Source: Paeniglutamicibacter gangotriensis Lz1y (lineage in GTDB: Bacteria > Actinomycetota > Actinomycetes > Actinomycetales > Micrococcaceae). From it: a stretch of 64,000 nt of DNA. A program made the position numbers and the translations under genes. Position 1 is the stretch's first letter. The number at the start of each line of letters is the position of its first letter. The DNA is taken from the NCBI RefSeq assembly GCF_000348945.1, contig NZ_AOCK01000001.1, positions 1 through 64,000 on the forward strand. Reading direction: 5' to 3'. Of this stretch, positions 43,573 through 52,050 are shown in pieces. The notes under the pieces were generated by a model. That model saw only the letters and a program-made list of their open reading frames with translations. It made no database searches and was not told where the DNA came from.

Positions 43573-44706
43573 ATGACAACGTTCCTGCATTGGCTCAGCA
43601 CCCTGCCCTCGCTGGCGCAGATCCCGGTCATCATCGGGGTGTTCCTTGCCGTGGTGGCGCTGCTGCTCTTCCTGATCGAGCTGGCTCCGCGCGGCGGCCG
43701 GAAGTACACCATCATCCGCGCCATCGCCTGCGTGGCCTTCCCCTTGGGTATGGTCGCCATCCTCGACTCCTACACCTGGGCCATCGTCGCCGCAGGCTTC
43801 CTGGGTCTACTGCTCTTCTGGCTTGACTACCGCTCGCGGCACGGCGCCGGATACCTCTTCGCGCTCATCGGCTTCCTCTCCCCCGCGCTGCTGTTGCTGG
43901 TGGCGGGCCTGGTAATCCCCACGATCCAGACCACCATCCAGTCGTTCATGAACTCCCGCGGCACCGAATTCGTGGGAATGGAGAACTTCATCTGGATCTT
44001 CACCCAGCCAGCGGGGGTCCGCACGGTGCTGAACACGGTGCTCTGGGTGCTCATCGCCCCGGCCGTGTCCACGATCGCCGGGCTGGCCTACGCGGTGTTC
44101 ATCGACAAGTCCCGCGGGGAAAAGTTCTTCAAGATCATGGTGTTCATGCCGATGGCGATCTCGTTTGTCGGGGCCTCGATCATCTGGCGCTTCGTCTATA
44201 CCGCGCGCCCGGCCGACGGGGAACAGATCGGGCTGCTGAATCAGCTCCTGGTCTGGCTCGGCGGGGAGCCGGTGCAGTTCCTGCAGGAATCCCCGTTGAA
44301 CACCCTGGCGCTGATCTTGGTGCTGATTTGGGTGCAGACCGGTTTTGCGATGGTGATCCTCTCCGCGGCGATCAAGGGTGTACCCGTCGAACAATTGGAG
44401 GCCGCCGAGCTGGACGGGGCCAGTCCCTGGCAGCGCTTCGCCAACGTCACGCTGCCGGGCATCCGCTCCTCGCTGGTCGTCGTGCTGACCACCATCTCGA
44501 TCGCCTCGCTGAAGGTCTTTGACATCGTGCGGACGATGACCGCCGGCGCCAATGACACCTCGGTGATCGCCAACGAAATGTATACGCAGTTCCGCAACTT
44601 CGAGGCCGGACGCTCCGCGGCGTTCGCGGTGATCCTCTTCGTGATGGTGATGCCCATCGTCATCTACAACGCCCGGCAGATCAAGATGCAAAGGGAGCTG
44701 CGCTGA
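43573..44706 (+). CDS. Sugar ABC transporter permease (AglF-like)
   Basis: 377 aa, about eight membrane segments, with extra N-terminal segments before the conserved core. The EAA loop for docking the ATPase reads EAAELDGASPWQRFANVTLPG near residue 275. Works with the permease at 44706-45668 and the binding protein at 42035-43372. The stop TGA shares a base with the next ATG. Confidence 0.9.
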   Translation: MTTFLHWLSTLPSLAQIPVIIGVFLAVVALLLFLIELAPRGGRKYTIIRAIACVAFPLGMVAILDSYTWAIVAAGFLGLLLFWLDYRSRHGAGYLFALIGFLSPALLLLVAGLVIPTIQTTIQSFMNSRGTEFVGMENFIWIFTQPAGVRTVLNTVLWVLIAPAVSTIAGLAYAVFIDKSRGEKFFKIMVFMPMAISFVGASIIWRFVYTARPADGEQIGLLNQLLVWLGGEPVQFLQESPLNTLALILVLIWVQTGFAMVILSAAIKGVPVEQLEAAELDGASPWQRFANVTLPGIRSSLVVVLTTISIASLKVFDIVRTMTAGANDTSVIANEMYTQFRNFEAGRSAAFAVILFVMVMPIVIYNARQIKMQRELR

Positions 44707-45668
44707 TGTCCACCCCCGCCACCCAAGCCGTGGGCGCACCGCCCGCGCCCGCCATACAGACGCCCCGGCGAGGCCGCAGGCCCGCCGCATCGCTGGCCAA
44801 GCGCCGGCTGACCAACCGCTGGGCCACGCTGGCGGCCCTGGTCATTGCCGCGCTGTGGACCATCCCGACCATCGGCCTGCTGGTCTCCTCCTTCCGCCCA
44901 GCCCAACAGGTGCGCACCACCGGCTGGTGGACGCTCTTTGAAAACTGGGGTTTCACCACCGAGAACTACACCGCGGTGCTGCAAGCAGGGAACTCGCAGT
45001 TGACCATGGCAGGGTCGTTCATCAACTCGATCGCCATCACCCTGCCGGCCACGGTGATCCCGCTGGTGATTGCCACCATGGCCGCCTACGCGTTTGCCTG
45101 GATGCGTTTCCCGGGACGCGACATGATCTTCGTGTTGGTCTTCGCGCTCCAGATCGTGCCCATCCAGATGGCGCTGGTGCCGATGCTGCGGCTCTTCGCC
45201 GCCGGGGAACTCTTCGGGGTCCCACTTATCGGGGCCTTCGGCCAGGCTGGCTATGCGCAGGTGTGGATCGCACACACGATCTTCGGGCTGCCGCTGGCGA
45301 TCTTCCTTTTGCACAACTTCATCGCCGAGATCCCCAACGAGATCATCGAGGCGGCCCGAGTGGACGGGGCCAGCCACGGGCAGATCTTCTTCCGCATCGT
45401 CCTGCCGCTGACCGCCCCGGCGATCGCGGCGTTCTCCATCTTCCAGTTCCTCTGGGTCTGGAACGACCTGCTGGTGGCACTGATCTTCGCCGATGGTGCC
45501 GTCGCCCCGATCACCAAGCTGCTGGCGGAGATCACCGGCAGCCGCGGGCAGGATTGGCACCTGCTCACCGCCGGGGCGTTTGTGGCGATGATCGTGCCGC
45601 TGATTGTGTTCTTCGCCCTGCAGCGCTACTTCGTGCGCGGACTGATGGCAGGATCCGCCAAGGGGTAA
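44706..45668 (+). CDS. Sugar ABC transporter permease (AglG-like)
   Basis: 320 aa with six membrane segments and the EAA loop EAARVDGASHGQIFFRIVLP. Second subunit of the transporter. There is no ATPase gene in the cluster; as in many actinobacterial sugar operons, a shared MsiK/UgpC-type ATPase elsewhere is inferred. An unstructured, positively charged N-terminus of about 45 residues (Pro/Ala/Arg-rich) precedes the first membrane helix. Confidence 0.9.
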   Translation: MSTPATQAVGAPPAPAIQTPRRGRRPAASLAKRRLTNRWATLAALVIAALWTIPTIGLLVSSFRPAQQVRTTGWWTLFENWGFTTENYTAVLQAGNSQLTMAGSFINSIAITLPATVIPLVIATMAAYAFAWMRFPGRDMIFVLVFALQIVPIQMALVPMLRLFAAGELFGVPLIGAFGQAGYAQVWIAHTIFGLPLAIFLLHNFIAEIPNEIIEAARVDGASHGQIFFRIVLPLTAPAIAAFSIFQFLWVWNDLLVALIFADGAVAPITKLLAEITGSRGQDWHLLTAGAFVAMIVPLIVFFALQRYFVRGLMAGSAKG

Positions 45669-45685
45669 CAGAGCAGTTTCCTCAG

Positions 45686-45709
45686 TCCCGGGCGGGAAAC
45701 CGCCCGGGA
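45686..45709 (+). other. GNRA-capped hairpin after the permease gene
   Basis: TCCCGGGCGG and CCGCCCGGGA form a 10-bp stem capped by a GAAA tetraloop. No U-tract follows. Probably an mRNA 3'-end stabiliser or a Rho-dependent site between the transporter and the next gene. Confidence 0.55.
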
Positions 45710-45747
45710 AACACGTTCCCAGCAAAGCCCACGCTTGACTGGTTACC

Positions 45748-46743
45748 ATGGGAGGTGTGACTCAGTGGATAAAAACGTGGACTCAGGACGATTGGCTCAA
45801 AGACGTACTCGAATGGGTGGACATGGCCTGCGAGGCATATTCCATTGAGCGCATATCCACACCTCAGCCTGCGGTTTCATCGATCCGTGCCACTCATCTG
45901 CGGATCAACACGGATTCCGGGCTGCTCTTCTTCAAGGCGGTGGCCCCGGGTCAGCTCTTCGAGCCCCCGCTCACCGCGGTAGCCGCCGAACTGGTTCCCG
46001 ACCGCCTGGTGATGCCACTGGCCATCGACCCGGAACGCGGCTGGATGCTTTGTCCCGATTACGGGGCGACGCTCGAAACGCTGGCCACCACCCCCGAGCT
46101 GTGGGCTAGGGCTCTGGGCGCCTTGGGTGAACTGCAGCGCGAGCTGCTCGATGCCGAGGAAGTGCTCTTCGACGCGGGCCTGCAGATTTTGGACCCGCTC
46201 TGGATCCCCGATGAATTCAACAACGCCCTGCTGCTCCACGCTTCGCTGCCCGCCGATCACCCGCTGGGTATCCCCGCACGCGACGCCGACCACGCCTTTT
46301 CTGCCTTCAAGGACATCGAAGAGGCCTGTGCACAGCTGTCCGCCGGCCCGATTCCGCTGAGTCTGGAACACGGGTCCTTCGACAGGCGTCGGGTCTTCGC
46401 ACCGGTCGATGCGACCAGTGCCCCACGGATCTTGAACCTCGGCGACGCGCATTGGGCACACCCCTTCGCTTCGCTCGCCCGGCCGATCGAGCGGATGCGC
46501 ATCGATTTCCGTTGTTCCCCCGAGGACCCGCGGATCATGGAAGCCATCGCCGCGTATTTGGCATCGTGGGAGGAATACGGGAGCCCCGATGAGCTGTACC
46601 CGTTGGTGGCACCGGCGCTGCGGATCTCCCCGCTGCATACCCACGAGACCTGGTTGCAGCTGCTGGCCGACGCCGACGAGGCCTCGCTGCGCCGCTGGGC
46701 TCCGATGGTGCTCGAACCCTTGGCTTCGCTGGCCAACGCCTGA
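45748..46743 (+). CDS. Aminoglycoside-phosphotransferase-fold protein, probably inactive (pseudokinase)
   Basis: 331 aa; the APH-like fold shows in the C-terminal half. The catalytic loop, normally HGDxxxxN, reads LEHGSFDRRRVF from H208 (Asp replaced by Ser, Asn by Arg). The metal-binding motif, normally DWG, reads NLGDAHWAHPF, with Asn at residue 230. All three usual catalytic residues are therefore changed. It follows the sugar transporter on the same strand at 79 bases. A binding or regulatory role is possible. An annotation as maltokinase or APH would be misleading. GTG at 45757 is an alternative start. Confidence 0.65.
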   Translation: MGGVTQWIKTWTQDDWLKDVLEWVDMACEAYSIERISTPQPAVSSIRATHLRINTDSGLLFFKAVAPGQLFEPPLTAVAAELVPDRLVMPLAIDPERGWMLCPDYGATLETLATTPELWARALGALGELQRELLDAEEVLFDAGLQILDPLWIPDEFNNALLLHASLPADHPLGIPARDADHAFSAFKDIEEACAQLSAGPIPLSLEHGSFDRRRVFAPVDATSAPRILNLGDAHWAHPFASLARPIERMRIDFRCSPEDPRIMEAIAAYLASWEEYGSPDELYPLVAPALRISPLHTHETWLQLLADADEASLRRWAPMVLEPLASLANA

Positions 46744-46764
46744 TTCGGGGCTCCTGCAGGGGTC

Positions 46765-47586
46765 TTAGGACCCGTGGACATTCTGCGGCCAGCAGCCGCG
46801 TTCGGTCAGCACCGCGGCCAGCACGTCCGCGTGATCGCTCATAATCCCGTCGACCCCCAGATCCAGTAGCCGGTGCATGTCCGGCGCCTGATCAATGACC
46901 CACACGTGGACCTGCAGCCCGGCGGCATGGGCGTGGGCAATGAACTTTTCCCCGGCCACTGGCACGATTCCCTGGCGCTCGGGGGCCTGCAGCGCCGCGA
47001 AGTCGCCCAACAGCGCGCGCGGGTACCGGATGAAGGAACCCAGGGCCGTTGCGAGCCCCACGCCCAGCACCCCGGGGCTTGTGGCCACAACATGCCCCGC
47101 ACCCAGCAGCCGTGCCACGGCCCGTCTGCGCCCGCCGTTGAATGAGCCGACCAGCACGCGGTTTCGGGCGCCGTGGTGTTGGATCGCCCGGGCCAGCGGT
47201 GCGGCAGCTCTGCGCTCCTTCACATCCACATTGAAGTGAGCGTCCGGGAAGGTCTCCAGCAGCTGATCGAAGGTGGGGATCGGTTCCCCTGCCACTGTCA
47301 GTGTGGACAGCTCGGCGGCGGTGCATTCGGAGATGCTGCGCGGATCCCCGGTGAGCCGGGCCAGGTCAGCGTCGTGAAACGCCACCAGCACCCCGTCCGA
47401 GGTGGCGTGCACATCGGTTTCTAGGTAGCCGAATCCCAGGGACGTGGCCGCGGCAAAGGCCTTGATGGTGTTTTCTTCACCGTCGGGGGCGAAACCGCGG
47501 TGGGAAAAACCCAGCGGGAACCCGGCCAGCTCACCGCCGGCGATGTTTCGCAGATAGGGGGCGTTTCCAACCCGGGGGATCATCAT
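46765..47586 (-). CDS. Glycerophosphodiester phosphodiesterase
   Basis: 273 aa TIM-barrel enzyme releasing glycerol-3-phosphate from glycerophosphodiesters. GFSHRGFAPDGEENTIKAF has the catalytic His and Glu-Asn-Thr, and YLETDVHATSDGVLVAFHD gives the metal-binding E-D and the second catalytic His. NVDVKERR follows. No signal peptide, so cytoplasmic. Start overlaps the HAD gene's stop by ATGA. Confidence 0.9.
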   Translation of the reverse strand: MMIPRVGNAPYLRNIAGGELAGFPLGFSHRGFAPDGEENTIKAFAAATSLGFGYLETDVHATSDGVLVAFHDADLARLTGDPRSISECTAAELSTLTVAGEPIPTFDQLLETFPDAHFNVDVKERRAAAPLARAIQHHGARNRVLVGSFNGGRRRAVARLLGAGHVVATSPGVLGVGLATALGSFIRYPRALLGDFAALQAPERQGIVPVAGEKFIAHAHAAGLQVHVWVIDQAPDMHRLLDLGVDGIMSDHADVLAAVLTERGCWPQNVHGS

Positions 47587-48419
47587 GGCGCCAGGATTTC
47601 CGGGTTGCGGAGGGCCAGGAATTCCTCAAGGATCACCGCGACCCCGTCCTCTTCGATCCCGGGCGCCCGATGGGCGGCGGCGCTGTGCGCACTGGGGTGG
47701 CCTGAGGCCATCGCGTAGCTGTGCCCGGCCCACGCGAGCATCTGAACATCGTTGGGCATGTCTCCGAACGCCGCTACGGCCTCGGGACCGATCCCCAGTG
47801 CCGCGGCATAAGCGGCCAGTGCGACGGACTTATCGACCGCGACGTGTCCCATTTCCAGCAACGAGACATTAAACGCCGAATGTGTCAGGGACACCAGCGG
47901 GCTGATCTTTTTGGCGACGGCGGCCATGAACGCATCGGAGTCCCGGGTGCGGGACTTGGCCAGGAATTTCACCACCCCGTCTTCGCCCAACGCCGCGGAA
48001 TCCAAATCCAGTTCGGGGAACCTGCCGGGTTCGGCATGCGGGCCGGGCTCGGCGAATCCGGGGCCCAGGTGCAGCCCGAGGGTGGTTTCCGCGGCGAAGC
48101 TTGCGCTGGGTTCGGCGTCCAAGATCAGTGATCGGACGGTCCTAAGTGTGACCAAGTCGATGGTTTGTGCCTTCAGCAGCCGTTCGGCCTCCAGATCGTA
48201 GAGCACCGCCCCGTTGGAGCAGATCACCGTGCCCAGGTGACCGAAGGCCGCGCGCAGCGGCTCCAGCCAGCGCACCGGGCGCCCGGTGACAAAAACGATG
48301 TGGATCCCTGCCTCGCGTGCGGCGCGGAACGCCGCGATGGTGCGCGCGGAGATGGAACCGTCAGCGCGGATGATGGTTCCATCCAGGTCACTGGCGACCA
48401 GCCGCACGTCCAAGTTCAT
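47583..48419 (-). CDS. HAD-superfamily (Cof type) phosphatase
   Basis: 278 aa. ASDLDGTIIRADGSISA is motif I, VFVTGRP motif II and FGDMPNDVQMLAWAGHSY motif IV. Substrate not known; sugar phosphates are usual for the family. Sits between the PfkB kinase (27 bases upstream) and the glycerophosphodiesterase, one minus-strand run. Confidence 0.88.
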   Translation of the reverse strand: MNLDVRLVASDLDGTIIRADGSISARTIAAFRAAREAGIHIVFVTGRPVRWLEPLRAAFGHLGTVICSNGAVLYDLEAERLLKAQTIDLVTLRTVRSLILDAEPSASFAAETTLGLHLGPGFAEPGPHAEPGRFPELDLDSAALGEDGVVKFLAKSRTRDSDAFMAAVAKKISPLVSLTHSAFNVSLLEMGHVAVDKSVALAAYAAALGIGPEAVAAFGDMPNDVQMLAWAGHSYAMASGHPSAHSAAAHRAPGIEEDGVAVILEEFLALRNPEILAP

Positions 48420-48445
48420 CTCCTCCGTTGCCCCTTTTCGGATGC

Positions 48446-49357
48446 TCAGGCGATCTCGCCGCGCATCGGCGGGTTGGCGCCGGGCCGCGAGACGGTGATG
48501 GCCGCTGCGCGGGCCGCATATTCAAGAATGCTCGCCAGGGTGTCGGTGTCCAGGGCGTGCAGCGCGCCGCGCTTGGCACTGCCCAGCAGGTCGCGAGTCT
48601 CCAGGGCGGAAATCATCGCGGAGATGAACGAATCCCCGGCACCGACGGTGTCGGCCACATCGACTACCGGGGCGTCCACACGCGCGGTGCCGTCCTTCAC
48701 CAGGCCCCACGGACCCGCGGAACCATAGGTAGCCACGACCATCGCCGGTCCAAGTTCCAGCCAAGCGGCAGCGGTTTGTTTGGCGCTGCGGTGCGGATAG
48801 AGCCATTCGAGGTCCGAGTCCGAGGCCCGCACCACATCGGCCAGGGCGACAAAACCCTCAACCTCGGTAACGGCCCGGGCATGGTCGGTGATCAGCGAGG
48901 GCCTGATGTTCGGGTCGTAGGAGATCGTCGCGTGTGGACGGGCGCCTTCGATGAGCCGGCGCACCTTGGAGACCCCGGGTTCCAGCAGGGTGGCCAGTGA
49001 TCCGGTGTGTACCAGCCGGGCGCCGGCCAGCGCCGGGGTGTTGCTGGGCAGCACCGGTAGGTCCCAGTGCACGTCGAAGGTGTAGCTGGCTGCACCCACG
49101 GGATCTAGGATCCCGCGTGCGGTGGAGGTCGGGGCGTCGTCGGGGCCGCAAATGTAGTGCACATCGTTGGACGCCAGGGATGCGGAAATCATCGCCCCGT
49201 ACTCGTCCCGGCCCCAGCGGCCGATGAACGTGGTGGGGTGCCCGAGCTTGGCCAGGCCGACGGCGACGTTCAGCGGGCTACCGCCGACGAAGGTCCGCGG
49301 CGCACTGATCCCGCCGGAAAGCACGTCGACCAAGGCTTCGCCTATGACCGTCAGCAC
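48446..49357 (-). CDS. PfkB-family carbohydrate kinase (fructokinase-like)
   Basis: 303 aa. Start chosen at GTG 49357, seven bases after GAGGAG. The longer frame to 49396 would begin at TTG and lacks an SD. VGGSPLNVAVGLAKLG is the substrate-end signature and DTVGAGDSFISAMI the ATP-end signature with the catalytic Asp. FIGRWGRDEYG is the usual third block. Most like fructokinases, but ribokinase-type substrates are possible. Ten bases after the alpha/beta hydrolase. Confidence 0.88.
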   Translation of the reverse strand: MLTVIGEALVDVLSGGISAPRTFVGGSPLNVAVGLAKLGHPTTFIGRWGRDEYGAMISASLASNDVHYICGPDDAPTSTARGILDPVGAASYTFDVHWDLPVLPSNTPALAGARLVHTGSLATLLEPGVSKVRRLIEGARPHATISYDPNIRPSLITDHARAVTEVEGFVALADVVRASDSDLEWLYPHRSAKQTAAAWLELGPAMVVATYGSAGPWGLVKDGTARVDAPVVDVADTVGAGDSFISAMISALETRDLLGSAKRGALHALDTDTLASILEYAARAAAITVSRPGANPPMRGEIA

Positions 49358-49367
49358 ATCGGGCTCC

Positions 49368-50270
49368 TCATGGTTGTTGTGGGGTGTCGCAATCAATATA
49401 CCGGTCGGTAGCCGCGGGCGCGGCAGTGGATGCCGTTGACTGGATGCTCTCCTGCTCGGTGGGGGCCCTGGTGCCTAGTTCCAGCAGCGCCGCAACGCTC
49501 AATTCCCAGGCCGGGTCCCCCGGGGTGATCAGCCCGAAGTGGTCCCCGGAAAACTCCTGATAGGACACCGGGGCACCGGCAGCTGCGGCCCGGCTGGCGA
49601 AGGATCGGGCCAGCGACACCGGCACGTCCGCATCCGCGGTGCCGTGCAGCATCACTAGCGGCACCCGCGGCAGCGGACCCGCGGCGGGGTCCGCATGCAG
49701 CCAGGTGCTGGGGTCGGTCTCCGGGTCCGATCCCAGCAGCTCCCCGGCCGCATCGTTGCTCAGGGCCAACCGGTGGGCCAAGTGCAGGTCCAGCACTCCG
49801 GCCTGCGACACCACACCGTGCAGGAGCCCCGCGCCGGCACCCGGGGCACCGGGTGCACCCTGGGGAAACTGGGGGCGGCCCGCTGCCCAATAGGCCAGGT
49901 GGCCTCCGGCCGAATGCCCCAGTCCGATCCGTGGACCGTCGTCGATCCCCGCAGCGGCCAGGACCGCGCTCAGCGCGTCAAGACCCGCCGCCACATCCTC
50001 AAAGGTCTGTGGCGTACCGCCGTCGCCGCCCGCGGTGCGCCGGTATTCCAGGTTCCAGGACACGATGCCGCGTGCGGCCAGATCCGCTGCCAGCGGGCGC
50101 CCGAGTTCGGCGCCGTAGCTCTGCCGCCAGAAGCCGCCGTGGATGATCACCGCGACGAAGCGGTGCAGCCGGCGTGCGGGGAGCAGAAGTTCGGCGTACT
50201 GGCTGGCATGCGGCCCATAGGCGTGCCGCAGTGGGGCCGAGGTGCCCGCCGGGGGCGCGGCGGGTGGCAC
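49368..50270 (-). CDS. Alpha/beta hydrolase
   Basis: 300 aa with a GTG start. HGGFWRQSYG forms the oxyanion hole and GLGHSAGGHLAYW the nucleophile elbow (Ser in GHSAG). A catalytic His is plausible in the C-terminal GDHFGLITPG. The family includes esterases and kynurenine formamidase-like enzymes. The start abuts the enoyl-CoA hydratase stop, so translation is coupled. A Thr/Ala-rich, less conserved C-terminal tail of about 25 residues follows the fold. Confidence 0.85.
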   Translation of the reverse strand: MPPAAPPAGTSAPLRHAYGPHASQYAELLLPARRLHRFVAVIIHGGFWRQSYGAELGRPLAADLAARGIVSWNLEYRRTAGGDGGTPQTFEDVAAGLDALSAVLAAAGIDDGPRIGLGHSAGGHLAYWAAGRPQFPQGAPGAPGAGAGLLHGVVSQAGVLDLHLAHRLALSNDAAGELLGSDPETDPSTWLHADPAAGPLPRVPLVMLHGTADADVPVSLARSFASRAAAAGAPVSYQEFSGDHFGLITPGDPAWELSVAALLELGTRAPTEQESIQSTASTAAPAATDRYIDCDTPQQP

Positions 50271-51080
50271 CTAGCGGCCCGGGAACGCGGGGGCAGTCTT
50301 GGCCACGAAGGCCGCCCGGCCCACCACGGAGTCCTCGGTTTCGAAGGCCTTCACGAAGGAACGAGCCTCGGCCTCCAGGCCGTCGACCACATTCAGCCCG
50401 GCGATCTCGTTAATGGCGTCCTTGACGTTGGCCACGGCCGTTGGTGCCTTGGAGGCGATCTCGGCCACCGTGGCCAGTGCAGCCTCCAGCAATGCCTCCG
50501 GGTCTTCCAGCACTCGGTTGACCAGCCCGATGCGCAATGCTTCGGCCGATTTGATGCGTCGGCCGGTGTAGATCAATTCGCGTGCCATGCCGATGCCCAC
50601 GCGCTGCTGCAACCGCACGGAGCCGCCAAAACCGGGAACCAATCCGAGGCTGACCTCTGGTTGGCCAAAGCTGGCGTTTTCCGAGGCGTAGAGGAAGTCG
50701 CAGGCCATGGCCAGTTCGCAGCCGCCGCCCAGGGCGAATCCGTTGACTGCGGCGATCACGGGAACCGGGAGGGCTTCGAGGCGCAGCGTGACCTCGTGCA
50801 TGCGCTTGCCGTAGGCCAGGGCCGCCGCGGGGTCCATGGTGTTCATTTCCACGATGTTGGCCCCGGCGACGAAGGACTTCTCTCCGGCGCCGGTGATGAT
50901 GACCCCGCGCACCGGCCAGTTCGCGTCGGTGCCGAGGTCGGCCAGCACACCGGTGAGCGCGTGGAGGTCTTCGACCACTGCGGCGGCCAACGCGTTCATT
51001 GACGCGGGCTGGTTGATGGTCACCAGCAGCGCTTCGTCGCGCTGCTCAACGAGCAATGTCTGGTAAGTCCCGAAATCCAT
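50271..51080 (-). CDS. Enoyl-CoA hydratase/isomerase family protein
   Basis: 269 aa crotonase-fold enzyme. Start chosen at ATG 51080, five bases after GGGAG. The oxyanion-hole blocks are FVAGANIVEMNTM and AAVNGFALGGGCELAMACDF, and the Glu positions in GGGCELAMA-type and PEVSLGLVPGFGG match hydratases. Probably acts in fatty-acid or amino-acid degradation. No other beta-oxidation gene is nearby. Confidence 0.9.
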   Translation of the reverse strand: MDFGTYQTLLVEQRDEALLVTINQPASMNALAAAVVEDLHALTGVLADLGTDANWPVRGVIITGAGEKSFVAGANIVEMNTMDPAAALAYGKRMHEVTLRLEALPVPVIAAVNGFALGGGCELAMACDFLYASENASFGQPEVSLGLVPGFGGSVRLQQRVGIGMARELIYTGRRIKSAEALRIGLVNRVLEDPEALLEAALATVAEIASKAPTAVANVKDAINEIAGLNVVDGLEAEARSFVKAFETEDSVVGRAAFVAKTAPAFPGR

Positions 51081-51185
51081 GTGCACTCCCTTGTGATTGG
51101 CTTTGCGACCAGCGTCTCATGTTTGCCCCATCACAGGCATGGTGGCGCGCGGTGCTTACATCGGGCGGACGACGTCGCCTGACGC

Positions 51186-51230
51186 AAAAACCCGTCCTAG
51201 TCCCCATGGTGAAACGGGGCAGGACGGGTC
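51186..51230 (-). terminator. Terminator of the LysR-like gene
   Basis: On the minus strand ACCCGTCCT pairs with AGGACGGGT, with an inner CCCC/GGGG pair, followed by TTTTTG (51186-51190 on the plus strand as AAAAA). Located just after the stop at 51260. Confidence 0.82.
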
Positions 51231-51259
51231 CGGGTGCCGGGCACGGATCAAGGCACGGA

Positions 51260-52021
51260 TCAGTTCTTGCGACCCCGGGAGGCCGGCTTCGCACCGCGCT
51301 TGGCGCCTGGTTTGGCACCGCGGGCCGCCGACTTCTTCTTTGACTTGGCCGTCTTCGCCGCTTTGGCAGCTTCGCCGGCGCTGGTTTGGCGCTGTTTGCG
51401 GGCTATGACTGCCTGTTCCTGCTGGCGTTGGGCCACCGAGGCTTGGCGGGATGAATTTTCCTTCCGCCCGCGGACGACCCCGATGAATTCCTCGATGAGT
51501 GGGTCGTCCTCTTCGTCCCCCACCGGGGCCAGCCAGGCAATGCCGATGCTGGTGGTGGGGAGGCCGGAAAGTTCCTGGTGCACCACGTCCTTGCGGTGGT
51601 GCAGGCGGGCGACTGCCAGTGGCAGCACCAGCAACCCCGCACCGGAGGCACACACCTCCATGGCCATGGCGGTCCCGCCGGAAGATTCGGGATAGTCCGC
51701 GAGGTCTAGGAAATTTTCCTCGGACAGGTCCTCAAGCGGAACGGGCCCGTCGTACAGCTCAATCTCGTGGTCCTTGGCCGCACAGACGACAAGGGACTCG
51801 TCGTAGAGCGGGATGACGTGTATTTCGGAAGTTTTCGGGGAGCTGCCGGTAGCAAAACGAACAAAGACGACGTCACTGTGTCCAGCGTTCAGACGCGCCA
51901 GAATCGTCTCCCCGTCGTAGCGCAGGGCCTGCAGCGGGCTTTGTGGATACCGTTCGTTCCACCTGGTCAGCCATTTGCCGGGCGTGACACCCGGTACATA
52001 GGCGATTTTTAGTCCGTTCAC
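51260..52021 (-). CDS. LysR-type substrate-binding-domain protein lacking HTH, with basic tail
   Basis: 253 aa from GTG 52021. It opens directly with a LysR effector-domain strand (LKIAYVPGVTPGKWL) and has the typical ARLNAGHSDVVFVR and GGTAMAMEVCASGAGLLVLP blocks. The N-terminal winged helix-turn-helix of LysR regulators is absent, and upstream sequence does not encode one. Residues about 210-253 are a Lys/Ala/Arg/Pro-rich tail (KAAKAAKTAKSKKKSAARG...) resembling histone H1-like nucleoid proteins. Cytoplasmic. Divergent from DUF5997, separated by 29 bases. Confidence 0.85.
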   Translation of the reverse strand: MNGLKIAYVPGVTPGKWLTRWNERYPQSPLQALRYDGETILARLNAGHSDVVFVRFATGSSPKTSEIHVIPLYDESLVVCAAKDHEIELYDGPVPLEDLSEENFLDLADYPESSGGTAMAMEVCASGAGLLVLPLAVARLHHRKDVVHQELSGLPTTSIGIAWLAPVGDEEDDPLIEEFIGVVRGRKENSSRQASVAQRQQEQAVIARKQRQTSAGEAAKAAKTAKSKKKSAARGAKPGAKRGAKPASRGRKN

Positions 52022-52025
52022 CACC

Positions 52026-52045
52026 CAAGCGTACCGGTACGCTTG
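52026..52045. promoter_or_regulatory. Perfect 20-bp palindrome with facing -10 boxes between two divergent genes
   Basis: CAAGCGTACCGGTACGCTTG is self-complementary. It contains TACGCT on each strand (plus 52038-52043; minus 52033-52028), ending seven and six bases before the start codons at 52051 and 52021. That is the expected distance for leaderless transcription. No clear -35 boxes are visible. The whole intergenic region is 29 bases, so this is probably both operator and overlapping promoter. Confidence 0.7.
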
Positions 52046-52050
52046 TGCAC

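Noticed and set aside
49368-49396. Longer N-terminus for the PfkB kinase beginning at 49396
   Set aside because: It would start at TTG without an SD and overlap the hydrolase gene; GTG 49357 has GAGGAG at good spacing.
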